The position numbers and the translations under genes were made by a program. A stretch of DNA of 64,000 bases, taken from assembly GCA_903902795.1 (NCBI GenBank), contig CAIUWH010000013.1, positions 1-64,000 of the forward strand, in the 5' to 3' direction. A model generated the notes under the pieces. That model was not told the origin of the DNA and searched no databases. It saw only the letters and a list, made by a program, of their open reading frames with translations. Source of the DNA: an uncultured Bacteroidota bacterium. Lineage in GTDB: Bacteria; Bacteroidota; Bacteroidia; Flavobacteriales; Flavobacteriaceae. Shown here piece by piece: positions 1-9,367 of this stretch (its first letter is position 1; the number at the start of each line of letters is the position of its first letter).

Positions 1-2
1 CA

Positions 3-263
3 CACTCGAAAAGTTATTTAACAAATGCTTTTTCACAACTGAAAACACCAATATTTTATATCGAGTTTGAAGATATTTCAAACAAAAAAAACTTAAAAGA
101 TTTTATAAATAAAGATTATGAGCATTATGAAGCAGGAGCAGTTTATATCAATGAAAAATCAGCCCTATGGTCAACCAATCTTTATGAAAATTTTGATGCC
201 ATAATTTACGTGGATAAAACAAAACCAGCTGAAAATTATAACTTGGAAAAAATTGCAAAATAG
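3..263 (+). CDS. C-terminal fragment of a cassette protein; weak resemblance to the erythromycin esterase family C-terminus (...ENFDAIIYVDKTKPA...)
   Basis: Open frame from the window edge to TAG at 261-263, followed by an attC-like site. Confidence 0.45.
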   Translation, partial: HSKSYLTNAFSQLKTPIFYIEFEDISNKKNLKDFINKDYEHYEAGAVYINEKSALWSTNLYENFDAIIYVDKTKPAENYNLEKIAK

Positions 264-276
264 TAAAACAGCCACT

Positions 277-407
277 AACAGCGGTTTCAAGAAATGGCGA
301 GGCTCGGGATTTATCAGAAATTGGAAAGGTCTTTAATTAAAAGTTTTGTTTATATTTGTGAAGGCTTGGTCTTGGCTCATCGCCACTTCTTGAAGCCGCG
401 AAACGTT
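277..407 (+). repeat. attC-like site 1 (family A)
   Basis: AACAGCGGTTTCAAGAAATGGCGA... / ...CATCGCCACTTCTTGAAGCCGCGAAACGTT inverted repeat. Confidence 0.8.
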
Positions 408-416
408 ATGTGAGAT

Positions 417-710
417 TTATTTGAAGTACGTTGCGTAACCATTTTCGTTGACGACTTCAATCCTACCCCAATCATAAGTAGTAATTGTTTTGCTTTCGTG
501 AAATCTGTGTAATTTTTTCATAATTCTATAATAACGCTCAAAAAATCTTTTCATAGCCATAAATTCAGAGTTGGCTTTAATTTCTTCAAAATCGTGAGTT
601 CTAAATGTATCAAATCCAAATAAACTCCAACTTTCTCTTACTTTATAAGTTTGCATTAACTTTGCTTTTTTACGAAGTTTTGCAATATGTTTTGCTTTTA
701 ATTTTCCCAT
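417..710 (-). CDS. Hypothetical basic 97-aa cassette protein (reverse orientation)
   Basis: ORF fills its cassette; the only clear minus-strand gene in the array. Confidence 0.55.
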   Translation of the reverse strand: MGKLKAKHIAKLRKKAKLMQTYKVRESWSLFGFDTFRTHDFEEIKANSEFMAMKRFFERYYRIMKKLHRFHESKTITTYDWGRIEVVNENGYATYFK

Positions 711-735
711 TTTTGTCTATATTTAAACCTCACAT

Positions 736-857
736 AACAGCAATTTGGCAATATGTCGGGTTTATTGCTTAATTGATGTTATGTGCTTTTATTAATGTTT
801 TTTTAAATTGAATGTTCTCGTTTCTTAATCCGCCACATCGCCAAGTTGCAAACCGTT
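736..857 (+). repeat. attC-like site 2 (family A)
   Basis: AACAGCAATTTGGCAATATGTCGGG / TCCGCCACATCGCCAAGTTGCAAACCGTT inverted repeat. Confidence 0.8.
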
Positions 858-928
858 ACCAGCAACCCTAAAAGACGACAGTGCTAAACATGAACAGACA
901 GAAAAACGACATAAAAGCCAACCGCACA

Positions 929-990
929 TTTAGCACATTTGGTTTTGCCCGACACACAAGCCAACGCTTCGCAAAACCAAAAGAGCTAAA
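929..990. other. Hairpin in the 5' leader of the R-M cassette
   Basis: TTTAGC-aca-TTTGGTTTTGC / GCAAAACCAAA-aga-GCTAAA stem. Confidence 0.6.
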
Positions 991-1027
991 TTTTGCCAAC
1001 GCACCGACAGACAATAAAAAGTAAAAC

Positions 1028-3412
1028 ATGAACAAAAAAGACTTATCAGAAGCCGACATAAAGGAGAAGTTTATCACTCCAGCCGTGACAAAGGCAGGTT
1101 GGGACGAACACACTCAACTTGGACGTGAAATATTTTTTACTGATGGACGCATTTATGTGAAAGGTAAAATTACAGCAAGAGGTAAACGTAAATTTGCCGA
1201 CTACATTCTATTTTACAAACCAAACGTTCCTATTGCAATCATTGAGGCAAAAGACAACAACCATTCTGTAAAAGCTGGAATTCAACAAGCATTAGGTTAC
1301 GCCAACACGTTGGACATTCCTTTTGTTTTTAGTAGTAACGGAGACGGCTTTTACTTCCACGACAAGACCGTTACAAGCGGAAACATTGAAACCGAGATTT
1401 CAAATGACGAATTCCCTAGTCCTGAACAACTTTGGGAGAAATACAAAAAATACAAAGGCATAGAAGACAAAGAAGTTGAAAGTGTTGTTTCAACCGACTA
1501 TTTTTTAGACGGCTCTGGTCGTTCCCCACGGTATTACCAACAAATTGCCATTAACAGAACCATTGAAGCAGTTGCGAAAAAGCAAGACAGAATTCTTTTG
1601 GTAATGGCAACGGGAACTGGAAAAACTTACACGGCTTTTCAAATCATATACAGACTTTGGAAAAGCGGAGCAAAAAAACGAATTCTGTTTTTAGCAGACA
1701 GAACTTCACTTATTGACCAAACTGCAAGAGGAGATTTCAGGCATTTCAAAGATGCAATGACAATTATTAAACACAAACAAATTGACACGGCTTACAATGT
1801 ATATTTAGCTTTATATCAAGGCTTGTCAGACAGCAAATCAGATGATGCTTATAAACAATTCAGTCCTGAATTTTTTGATTTAATTGTAGTAGATGAGTGC
1901 CACAGAGGAAGTGCAAAAGAAGATAGTAAGTGGCGTGAGATACTAGACTATTTCAAAACCGCAACACATTTGGGCATGACAGCCACACCAAAGGAAACAA
2001 CCGAAACTTCAAACATTCATTATTTCGGTGAACCGGTTTACACTTATTCGCTTAGACAAGGTATTGACGATGGTTTTCTTGCTCCTTACAAAGTAATCAA
2101 AGTAACACTTGACATTGATGCCGAAGGTTGGCGACCAACAAAAGGCTTTTTAGATAAAAACGGAAATCCTGTTGAGGATAGAATTTACAACAGAACCGAC
2201 TTTGATAAAAACATTGTTGTTGATGAACGCAGAGAATTAGTTGCAAGAAAAATAACAGAATTTCTTAAAGGAAATGACCGTTTTGCAAAGACAATTGTTT
2301 TTTGCATTGACATTGAGCATGCCGAAGGCATGCGAACCGCATTGGCTAACGCCAATGCCGATTTGGTTGCTCAAAACAATAAGTATGTAATGCAAATTAC
2401 TGGCGACAACGAAGAGGGAAAAAGAGAGTTGGACAGTTTTATAAATCCAAGTGAACGCTATCCAGTTATTGCGACAACTTCAAAATTAATGACTACTGGT
2501 GTTGATGCTCAAACTTGCAAACTCATTGTATTGGATAGTAATATCGGTTCACCGACAGAGTTCAAACAAATAATTGGAAGAGGAACAAGAATTAATGAAG
2601 AATACGGCAAAACGTATTTTACCATTATGGATTTCAGAAATGTAACCAATCTTTTTGCAGACCCTAATTTTGATGGCGACCCTGTAATGATTAAAGATGT
2701 TACGGAAGATGATGATATTTCAGGAACAGATGATGAAGTAACAGACGAACCAATTGTTGATGTGGTTGATGGTGGTGATGTCGTTTTTCCTACGCCTGAA
2801 TATCCAACTGTAACTGGTGGTGGTTTTATAGTAGCAGAACCAAATCCAAGAGAAAAAATAAGAGTAAACGGTGTTGAAGTTAAAATTGTAAATGAACGTG
2901 TTCAATACTTAGGTGCTGACGGACGAATAATAACCGAAAGTCTGAAAGATTACACCAAGAAAAATGTAATTGAAAAGTACGCAACACTTGAAACGTTTTT
3001 AAATTCATGGAAAAACGCTGCCAAGAAAAAAGCAATCGTTGAAGCATTGGAACAACAAGGAATTTTCTTTGAAGCACTGAAAGAAGAAATCGGAAAAGAC
3101 TTTGACCCTTTTGATTTGATTTGTCATGTTGCTTTTGAAGCAAAACCATTGACACGAAAGGAAAGAGCAAACAACGTGAAGAAAAGGAACTACTTTACCA
3201 AATTTGGAGAAAAAGCACAATCAGTTATCAAAAGTTTGCTTGACAAATACGCAGACGATGATTTGCTTACCATTGAAAGTTTGGATGTTTTAAAACTTGA
3301 CCCATTAAACAAATTAGGTTCGCCACTTGAAATAATTAATGCTTTTGGTGGAAAAGAAAATTACATACAAGCATTAAAAGAATTGGAAAACGAACTTTAT
3401 AAAGCAGCATAA
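1028..3412 (+). CDS. hsdR: Type I restriction endonuclease subunit R (HsdR)
   Basis: N-terminal nuclease-like region (IAIIEAKDNNHSVKAGIQQALGYA), helicase motifs MATGTGKTYTAF, VDECHRG, MTATPKET, QIIGRGTR. Confidence 0.92.
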   Translation: MNKKDLSEADIKEKFITPAVTKAGWDEHTQLGREIFFTDGRIYVKGKITARGKRKFADYILFYKPNVPIAIIEAKDNNHSVKAGIQQALGYANTLDIPFVFSSNGDGFYFHDKTVTSGNIETEISNDEFPSPEQLWEKYKKYKGIEDKEVESVVSTDYFLDGSGRSPRYYQQIAINRTIEAVAKKQDRILLVMATGTGKTYTAFQIIYRLWKSGAKKRILFLADRTSLIDQTARGDFRHFKDAMTIIKHKQIDTAYNVYLALYQGLSDSKSDDAYKQFSPEFFDLIVVDECHRGSAKEDSKWREILDYFKTATHLGMTATPKETTETSNIHYFGEPVYTYSLRQGIDDGFLAPYKVIKVTLDIDAEGWRPTKGFLDKNGNPVEDRIYNRTDFDKNIVVDERRELVARKITEFLKGNDRFAKTIVFCIDIEHAEGMRTALANANADLVAQNNKYVMQITGDNEEGKRELDSFINPSERYPVIATTSKLMTTGVDAQTCKLIVLDSNIGSPTEFKQIIGRGTRINEEYGKTYFTIMDFRNVTNLFADPNFDGDPVMIKDVTEDDDISGTDDEVTDEPIVDVVDGGDVVFPTPEYPTVTGGGFIVAEPNPREKIRVNGVEVKIVNERVQYLGADGRIITESLKDYTKKNVIEKYATLETFLNSWKNAAKKKAIVEALEQQGIFFEALKEEIGKDFDPFDLICHVAFEAKPLTRKERANNVKKRNYFTKFGEKAQSVIKSLLDKYADDDLLTIESLDVLKLDPLNKLGSPLEIINAFGGKENYIQALKELENELYKAA

Positions 3413-3415
3413 GAA

Positions 3416-5722
3416 ATGACAAACGTAAGTGCAGTAGTAAGCAGTATTAGAAATATTATGAGACAAGACAGAGGTATCTCTGGAGATGCTCAACGATTAG
3501 AGCAATTAGGTTGGATGCTTTTTTTAAAAATAATTGACGACAAAGACCAAGAATTGGAAGTAATAAAGGACAATTACGTTTCAGTAATTCCTGAAAAATT
3601 CCAATGGAGAAATTGGGCCACAAACCCAGAGGGAATTACTGGCGATGAATTAATAAATTTCATTGATAGCAACGAGTTAGTTAACAAAGGACTATTTCTA
3701 TCATTAAGGGAAATTAAAAGCACATCAAACCCTAAACGTGCTATGATAGTAAAAGAAGTTTTTGACGGCACAAATAACTACATGAAAAGTGGTTATGAAA
3801 TGCGTAAGGTAATCAATAAACTTAATGAAATTGACTTTACAAAGTCAGAGGACAAACACATTTTCGGAAATATTTATGAAAGCATTTTGCAAGAATTGAG
3901 AGATGCCGGAAACAAAGGCGAATATTATACGCCAAGAGCCGTAACTCAATTAATGACAATGATGACGAACCCAAAACTGGGTGAAAAAGTTCTTGACCCA
4001 GCCGCTGGAACAGGTGGGTTCTTAACTGCGGCTATTGACCATGTGAGAGATACTTATGTAAAAACAGTAGATGACGAAGCCCTTCTACAAAATTCAATTA
4101 CTGGTTGGGAATTAAAACCGGTTGCTTATGTTTTAGGCCTAACAAATTTAATCTTGCATGAAATTGACATACCCGATTATCATTACATTGACAGTTTAAA
4201 GAAAGAATATAACAGCATAGGAAAGAAAGACCAAGTGGATGTTATTCTTGCAAATCCACCTTTCGGAGCAAGCATAGCGGACGGTGTAGAAACCAACTTT
4301 CCTTCAACTTATAGATGCAAAGAATCGGCAGACTTATTTGTAATTCTAATGTTACAATTATTAAAGCCAAATGGTAGGTGTGCAATAGTCTTACCCGATG
4401 GCTCAATTACAGGCGAAGGAGTAAAGGCAAGAATTAGACAGAAACTATTAACCGACTGTAATCTTCATACAATTATAAGATTACCTCAAACAACCTTCTT
4501 TCCCGCATTAGTTAGTACGAATCTTCTATTCTTTGAAAAAGGTTCACCTACCAACGAAATTTGGTACTATGAACACAATCTGCCTGTAGGTCAAAAAAGC
4601 TATTCTAAAACAAAACCTATTCAATTTGATGAATTTAATCCTATAATTAATTGGTGGCATAATAGAAGTGAAAGTAAGGTTTCATGGAAAGTCAATATAA
4701 ATGATATAAAAGATTGGAATTTAGATATTAAAAATCCTAATCAGGAAATACAAGAATTGGGAAATGCGAACAATCACTATGCAAGTTTTATAAAAGGAGA
4801 TGATGCATTCCAAAAGCTACTGAATGAAATTGCTACAGAAATTCATCTAACAAAAAATCCGTTACTAAAATCCTTAATCGAAGAAAAACATTATCTTTTT
4901 AGAAAAGGGGAAGTTATAAAACTGCTCAGACAATCAATTTTGCAAGCAGCAATTCAGGGAGAGTTAACTGAAGATTGGAGAATTGCAAACCCACATATTC
5001 CGTCAGCTAAAGGAATACTAAAACAAGCAAAAGAGTTTAAGAATAGACTAGTTGAATCCAAAACTATTAGAAAAGAAAAACCGTTGCCAAATACATTATT
5101 GAATGAAACACCATTTGAAGTACCCTCTAATTGGGTTTGGTCATTACTTGATGATATTAGTGTAATTAATGGTGGCTACGCTTTTAAAAGCTCAAGTTAC
5201 ATTGAAGAAGGAGTAAGGGTTATCCGCATTTCAGACTTTGATGAGAACGGTTTTAAAAACGAAAGAATAGTTAGATATGAATACTCAGATGAACTCGAGC
5301 CTTTTCTTTTAAATGAGAGAAATATTCTAATGGCAATGACTGGCGGTACAGTTGGTAAAAGTTTATTTGTTAATTCACTTCCAGAAAAAATGGTTGTTAA
5401 CCAAAGGGTTGCTACTATTAAGATTAATGAACCCATATTAGAAGCATATATGAATTGTGTAATTCCAACAAGGCTCATTCAAGATGTAGTACAAGAAGCA
5501 AAAAATTCAACAAATGACAATATATCAATGACAGATATACGTGGCTTCAAAATTCCAATACCACCTATTGAGGAACAAAAAGAAATCATCGAAAAGGTAG
5601 AAGCACTTCTAGAAAAATGCAGAACATTGGAAATAACAATAATTGAAAGTGAAACAAATTCTGATATGCTTATGAAATCAATTCTAAAAGAAGTGTTTGA
5701 AACAAAAATAGAAGAAGTATAA
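3416..5722 (+). CDS. hsdM: Type I N6-adenine methyltransferase fused to a single specificity (TRD) domain (HsdM-HsdS fusion)
   Basis: DPAAGTGGFL and NPPF methylase motifs; C-terminal VPSNWVWSLLDDISVINGGYAF...IPIPPIEEQKEIIEKVE is HsdS-like. Confidence 0.9.
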   Translation: MTNVSAVVSSIRNIMRQDRGISGDAQRLEQLGWMLFLKIIDDKDQELEVIKDNYVSVIPEKFQWRNWATNPEGITGDELINFIDSNELVNKGLFLSLREIKSTSNPKRAMIVKEVFDGTNNYMKSGYEMRKVINKLNEIDFTKSEDKHIFGNIYESILQELRDAGNKGEYYTPRAVTQLMTMMTNPKLGEKVLDPAAGTGGFLTAAIDHVRDTYVKTVDDEALLQNSITGWELKPVAYVLGLTNLILHEIDIPDYHYIDSLKKEYNSIGKKDQVDVILANPPFGASIADGVETNFPSTYRCKESADLFVILMLQLLKPNGRCAIVLPDGSITGEGVKARIRQKLLTDCNLHTIIRLPQTTFFPALVSTNLLFFEKGSPTNEIWYYEHNLPVGQKSYSKTKPIQFDEFNPIINWWHNRSESKVSWKVNINDIKDWNLDIKNPNQEIQELGNANNHYASFIKGDDAFQKLLNEIATEIHLTKNPLLKSLIEEKHYLFRKGEVIKLLRQSILQAAIQGELTEDWRIANPHIPSAKGILKQAKEFKNRLVESKTIRKEKPLPNTLLNETPFEVPSNWVWSLLDDISVINGGYAFKSSSYIEEGVRVIRISDFDENGFKNERIVRYEYSDELEPFLLNERNILMAMTGGTVGKSLFVNSLPEKMVVNQRVATIKINEPILEAYMNCVIPTRLIQDVVQEAKNSTNDNISMTDIRGFKIPIPPIEEQKEIIEKVEALLEKCRTLEITIIESETNSDMLMKSILKEVFETKIEEV

Positions 5723-5747
5723 AATGCCAACGCTAAAGTCATACACA

Positions 5748-5790
5748 TTTGCAAGCCACACAAGCCAGCCCACAAACCAAAGCTTGCAAA
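5748..5790. other. Hairpin in the 3' trailer of the R-M cassette, similar to the one at 929-990
   Basis: TTTGCAAGC / GCTTGCAAA with a CACACAAGCCA loop segment shared with the 5' hairpin. Confidence 0.5.
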
Positions 5791-5867
5791 AGAGTATGCC
5801 TTTCCAACCGCACAGTCAGAGCAACACAGCGGACAGACCTACCACGAAATACAGAAGGGCAGCTGGT

Positions 5868-5991
5868 AACAGCGGTTTTGCAAAATGGCGGGTTCAGTGC
5901 TTCTATGACAGTTTAGTGCAAGGTTCAACATTCGGAATTCTAATGAACATTTGTGCTGAAAATCCGCCACTTCGCAAAGCCGCAAAACGTT
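5868..5991 (+). repeat. attC-like site 3 (family A)
   Basis: AACAGCGGTTTTGCAAAATGGCGGGTT / AATCCGCCACTTCGCAAAGCCGCAAAACGTT. Confidence 0.85.
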
Positions 5992-6054
5992 AGCGGTCAT
6001 GCTAAGATAGATTGTCTAAAAATAGGTTAACTGAAAATTTAAAAAAATAGTATT

Positions 6055-6408
6055 ATGAAAATTTTTAGAGTTTATGAAAATTATACTGGTGGCTGCCAAG
6101 ACAGTGAATGTATACAAAGATTTCGTATTCAAGAAACTTGCTCATATCATAACAATTACAAAGGAGCCCAAATTGCGATTTCAAAAATGATTAAAATTAA
6201 AGTTGATGAAGCACTAAAACGAGGTTTAATGAGAGAAAATAACCTATATAATCTAAGATCTAATAGAACAAATGTCCGTATTGGGACTTCTAATTCACCA
6301 CATACATCTTTTGCCAGATACGAAATTGAAGAAATTGATGTAATTGAGACAGAAGATGATGGTCTACCAATGCATTACAACCAATATGGCTTGTATGATG
6401 GTAGATAA
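6055..6408 (+). CDS. Hypothetical cassette protein, 117 aa
   Basis: ORF starting shortly after the attC GTT; no family recognised. Confidence 0.65.
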   Translation: MKIFRVYENYTGGCQDSECIQRFRIQETCSYHNNYKGAQIAISKMIKIKVDEALKRGLMRENNLYNLRSNRTNVRIGTSNSPHTSFARYEIEEIDVIETEDDGLPMHYNQYGLYDGR

Positions 6409-6429
6409 ATTTAAAAAAAAAAGAAATTT

Positions 6430-6684
6430 ATGCAACTCGAAATTAAACATCCCTATAAAAACGAAAAATATTTAATAACTATTAATACTTCTAAAAATGA
6501 AGGTCAAACAGTATATAAATTGACATACGTGGATAAAAGATTGAATGATATGTATGGAGTAGTAAGTTTAATTAGAAATGCTGACGACTTATGGAAGTTC
6601 CCTGAGAAGTTAGATTTTTTTTTAATTTCATTAATTTCTGAAATTATTTTTCAGATTATGAATAATGAAGTACAAAATAATTAA
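6430..6684 (+). CDS. Hypothetical cassette protein, 84 aa
   Basis: ORF closely following the previous one in the same cassette. Confidence 0.6.
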   Translation: MQLEIKHPYKNEKYLITINTSKNEGQTVYKLTYVDKRLNDMYGVVSLIRNADDLWKFPEKLDFFLISLISEIIFQIMNNEVQNN

Positions 6685-6696
6685 GCACGAACCGCT

Positions 6697-6822
6697 AACC
6701 GCCGTTTGGCAATATGGCGGGTTTTGGGATTAATTTGAAGTTGGTTTTGTACTTGTAAAATTAGTTATTAATCGGAAGTTTAGGCTTCCTTAATCCGCCA
6801 CATCGCCAAGCGGCCAAACGTT
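6697..6822 (+). repeat. attC-like site 4 (family A)
   Basis: AACCGCCGTTTGGCAATATGGCGGGTT / AATCCGCCACATCGCCAAGCGGCCAAACGTT. Confidence 0.85.
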
Positions 6823-6858
6823 AGCAGATAGTATAGAAAACCTCAGTAAAATCAACAT

Positions 6859-7470
6859 ATGAATATAAAATCAACATTTATAATCTTAATTATTTTACTC
6901 GTTTCTTGTAAAGAAAGTGAGAGTAACAAAGTTGACAATAAAGATACTCAAATTGAGAATTTTAGAACAAACTCCGCTGAATTAAGTGATTATGAAAGTT
7001 CTGATGAATTGTCTGATGGAACTTACTGTGCAGAAGTTGAATATTATAATCCTTCAACGGGAACTAGAAATACTTACGATTTAGATGTTGAAGTTGAAAG
7101 TGGAGAATTAACTGTTATTCATTGGCCAAATAGTGGTTGGTTAGACAGCTCACACTTTTCGCCAGAAGATATTACCGATGGAGAATGTGAATTTGAATCG
7201 GACAAAGGATATAGATATACAGTTACTCTTGGTGATTTTGGTGGTTGTGGTTATACAGATGAATATAAAATTAGAAGAGACGTAAATAATGAAGTTGAGG
7301 AAACAACTTGTCCAAAATGTGGAGATGAAAAGTATAGCTATGATGATATTTGTGATGACTGCAAACGAAAAATTGAACAAACTTGTCCAAAATGTAACGG
7401 CTACAAATTTAGTAGTTTTGAAAAATACTGTGATAATTGCACAGAAGAATTAGAAAATGATGAAGAATAA
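6859..7470 (+). CDS. Lipoprotein-like protein with two C-terminal CxxC zinc-ribbon-like motifs, 203 aa
   Basis: MNIKSTFIILIILLVSCKES lipobox; CPKCGDEKYSYDDICDDC and CPKCNGYKFSSFEKYCDNC. Confidence 0.65.
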   Translation: MNIKSTFIILIILLVSCKESESNKVDNKDTQIENFRTNSAELSDYESSDELSDGTYCAEVEYYNPSTGTRNTYDLDVEVESGELTVIHWPNSGWLDSSHFSPEDITDGECEFESDKGYRYTVTLGDFGGCGYTDEYKIRRDVNNEVEETTCPKCGDEKYSYDDICDDCKRKIEQTCPKCNGYKFSSFEKYCDNCTEELENDEE

Positions 7471-7479
7471 CTAACAAAT

Positions 7480-8010
7480 ATGAAATTTATGAAACAATTA
7501 TTATTAATGTTTGCTTTTTTATTAATTAGCAACAGTGTTTTGTCCCAAAATTTAACATTAGCTCAAATTTTAGAAATCAAGAAAAAAGATATAGGAAATG
7601 CAGAAGAATATCTAACGGCTAAAGATTGGGAATTTAAAAATGCCGAAGAACCTACATATGAAAAACTTGGATTTGCCTGTTTTACATACAACAAATCTGA
7701 AATGTCAGATTTAGCAGAATCATTTTTAACTTTTTATTACAGTAGTTATTCAGATAAAACAAGAATTTCTATTCAAGTAAATAAAAAAATAAAATACAAT
7801 GAATATATCAATTCAATTAAAAGTTATGGTTGTAAATTAATTGATTCAAAAATTGAAGAAGGCAGGATTGTTAAAATTTACAGAGGTGCAACAACAACAT
7901 TTCGAGTTTCATCAAGTACAAGTTCAAATTATTATAATGAGGACACAGCTGTTTGGTTTATATTAATAGTTTCTAATGACGATTATGATTTAAATTGGGG
8001 TGATGAATAA
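7480..8010 (+). CDS. Secreted hypothetical protein, 176 aa
   Basis: Signal peptide MKQLLLMFAFLLISNSVLSQ. Confidence 0.65.
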   Translation: MKFMKQLLLMFAFLLISNSVLSQNLTLAQILEIKKKDIGNAEEYLTAKDWEFKNAEEPTYEKLGFACFTYNKSEMSDLAESFLTFYYSSYSDKTRISIQVNKKIKYNEYINSIKSYGCKLIDSKIEEGRIVKIYRGATTTFRVSSSTSSNYYNEDTAVWFILIVSNDDYDLNWGDE

Positions 8011-8025
8011 CAAAAACCATCTGCT

Positions 8026-8176
8026 AACAACGGTTTGCATCAATTGCTGGGCTTGCGCTTGCGTTTTTGTCTTCGTGGAAAATACTCAGATATTTTCAAT
8101 TTTATCTTTCAAATTAATTCCTATATTTGTTTTGGCCAGAGCCGGCAGCAGCAACTGAATGCAAGCCGTGGACGTT
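8026..8176 (+). repeat. attC-like site 5 (family B)
   Basis: GGTTTGCATCAATTGCTGGGC / GGCAGCAGCAACTGAATGCAAGCC inverted repeat; TATATTTG at 8122-8129. Confidence 0.85.
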
Positions 8177-8240
8177 AGCGATGATGCTAAAAAAATCGTA
8201 AAGAAAGAACACTTGTAAAAAAAATCACTAAATTTGGAAC

Positions 8241-8465
8241 ATGAAAACATATCAAATTGACATATTAAATCCTAAAGCGGCAAGACTTCTCCAAGATCTT
8301 GCTGACTTGAAACTTATCTCTATCAAAGAAACTAAGAAACAAGATTTTATGAAAATTGTTTCTAAATTCCGTAAAAAAGCTTCTAATAATGTTCCAACTT
8401 TAGAGGAAATAACTAAGGAAGTTGAAAATGTTAGAACTGAGCGTTATGTCAAAAATAAAGGATAG
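8241..8465 (+). CDS. Antitoxin-like protein of a PIN toxin-antitoxin pair, 74 aa
   Basis: Small ORF overlapping the start of a PIN-domain ORF. Confidence 0.6.
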   Translation: MKTYQIDILNPKAARLLQDLADLKLISIKETKKQDFMKIVSKFRKKASNNVPTLEEITKEVENVRTERYVKNKG

Positions 8466-8859
8466 AATTATTATTGATACTAATCTCTGGATAAGCTTTT
8501 TACTTTCTAAAGATTATGTAAAGCTTGATAAACTTTTCAACTCTGAAAACTTAATTTTACTTTTTAGCCGTGAATTACTTGATGAATTTGTTGAAGTTGC
8601 TCGTAGGCCTAAATTCAAAAAATATTTCTCAATTTCAGATTTAAATGAATTACTAACTGAAATTCATTCAAGAGCAGAATTTATTGAAGTCACAAGTGAA
8701 GTAAATCTTTGTCGTGATGAAAAAGATGATTTTCTTCTTGCTTTGGCTAAAGATGGAAATGCAGATTTTCTGGTAACTGGAGATAATGATTTACTTGAAT
8801 TAGAAAAGTTTGAAAAAACAAAGATCTTAACTATAACTAATTATCTCGAGCAGAAATAA
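8446..8859 (+). CDS. PIN-domain toxin
   Basis: RIIIDTNLWISFLLS...CRDEKDDFLLALAKDGNADFLVTGDNDLL; the Met at 8446 is the more plausible start. Confidence 0.8.
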   Translation: MSKIKDRIIIDTNLWISFLLSKDYVKLDKLFNSENLILLFSRELLDEFVEVARRPKFKKYFSISDLNELLTEIHSRAEFIEVTSEVNLCRDEKDDFLLALAKDGNADFLVTGDNDLLELEKFEKTKILTITNYLEQK

Positions 8860-8871
8860 GCACCAATCGCT

Positions 8872-8994
8872 AACCACCGTTTTGCAAAATTGCGAATCTT
8901 TTGCAAGCCGGCCGACTATCTTTCGCTAGAATTATTATCTTAGCGGAAAGTATACGGTTCCGAAGCTCGCAACTTAGCAAAGCGGCCTAACGTT
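8872..8994 (+). repeat. attC-like site 6 (family C)
   Basis: CCGTTTTGCAAAATTGCGAATC / CTCGCAACTTAGCAAAGCGGCCTAACGTT. Confidence 0.8.
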
Positions 8995-9047
8995 GGCAGA
9001 GATTTTAAATCATGGGACGAATTCAACAAATTAATTCAACAAATTAT

Positions 9048-9356
9048 GAATGAAGTTTATTTAGTTAAAGATGGAATTTTAAAAGATAAATTTAGTAGTA
9101 AAAACAAAGAACAAGTTAAAAACACAAATTTTCACATAATTACCATTGATTTTAAAAGATATTTTGGTAAATACAAAAAAGAAATTCAGCACAATGGGGC
9201 TTTTACACATCAATAGGACAATTAATTAATAAAAAAAGATATTATCTTTTAAGTACGATAGTTGAATGTATCAATAAACTTAAAGAACTTAAAGGAGATG
9301 ATAAAGTAAGTGTGATAAATAATTATGAATTATCCAAATATTTAGAAAATAGTTAA
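9048..9356 (+). pseudogene. Frameshifted small cassette gene
   Basis: Frame MNEVYLVKDGILKDKFSSK...KKEIQ stops near 9216; another frame continues as ...AQWGFYTSIGQLINKKRYYLLSTIVECINKLKELKGDDKVSVINNYELSKYLENS*. Confidence 0.5.
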
Positions 9357-9367
9357 TATAAAAATCT

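Noticed and set aside
5724-5993. 89-aa ORF after the HsdM-S fusion
   Set aside because: Runs through the 3' hairpin and attC-like site 3; composition is non-protein-like.
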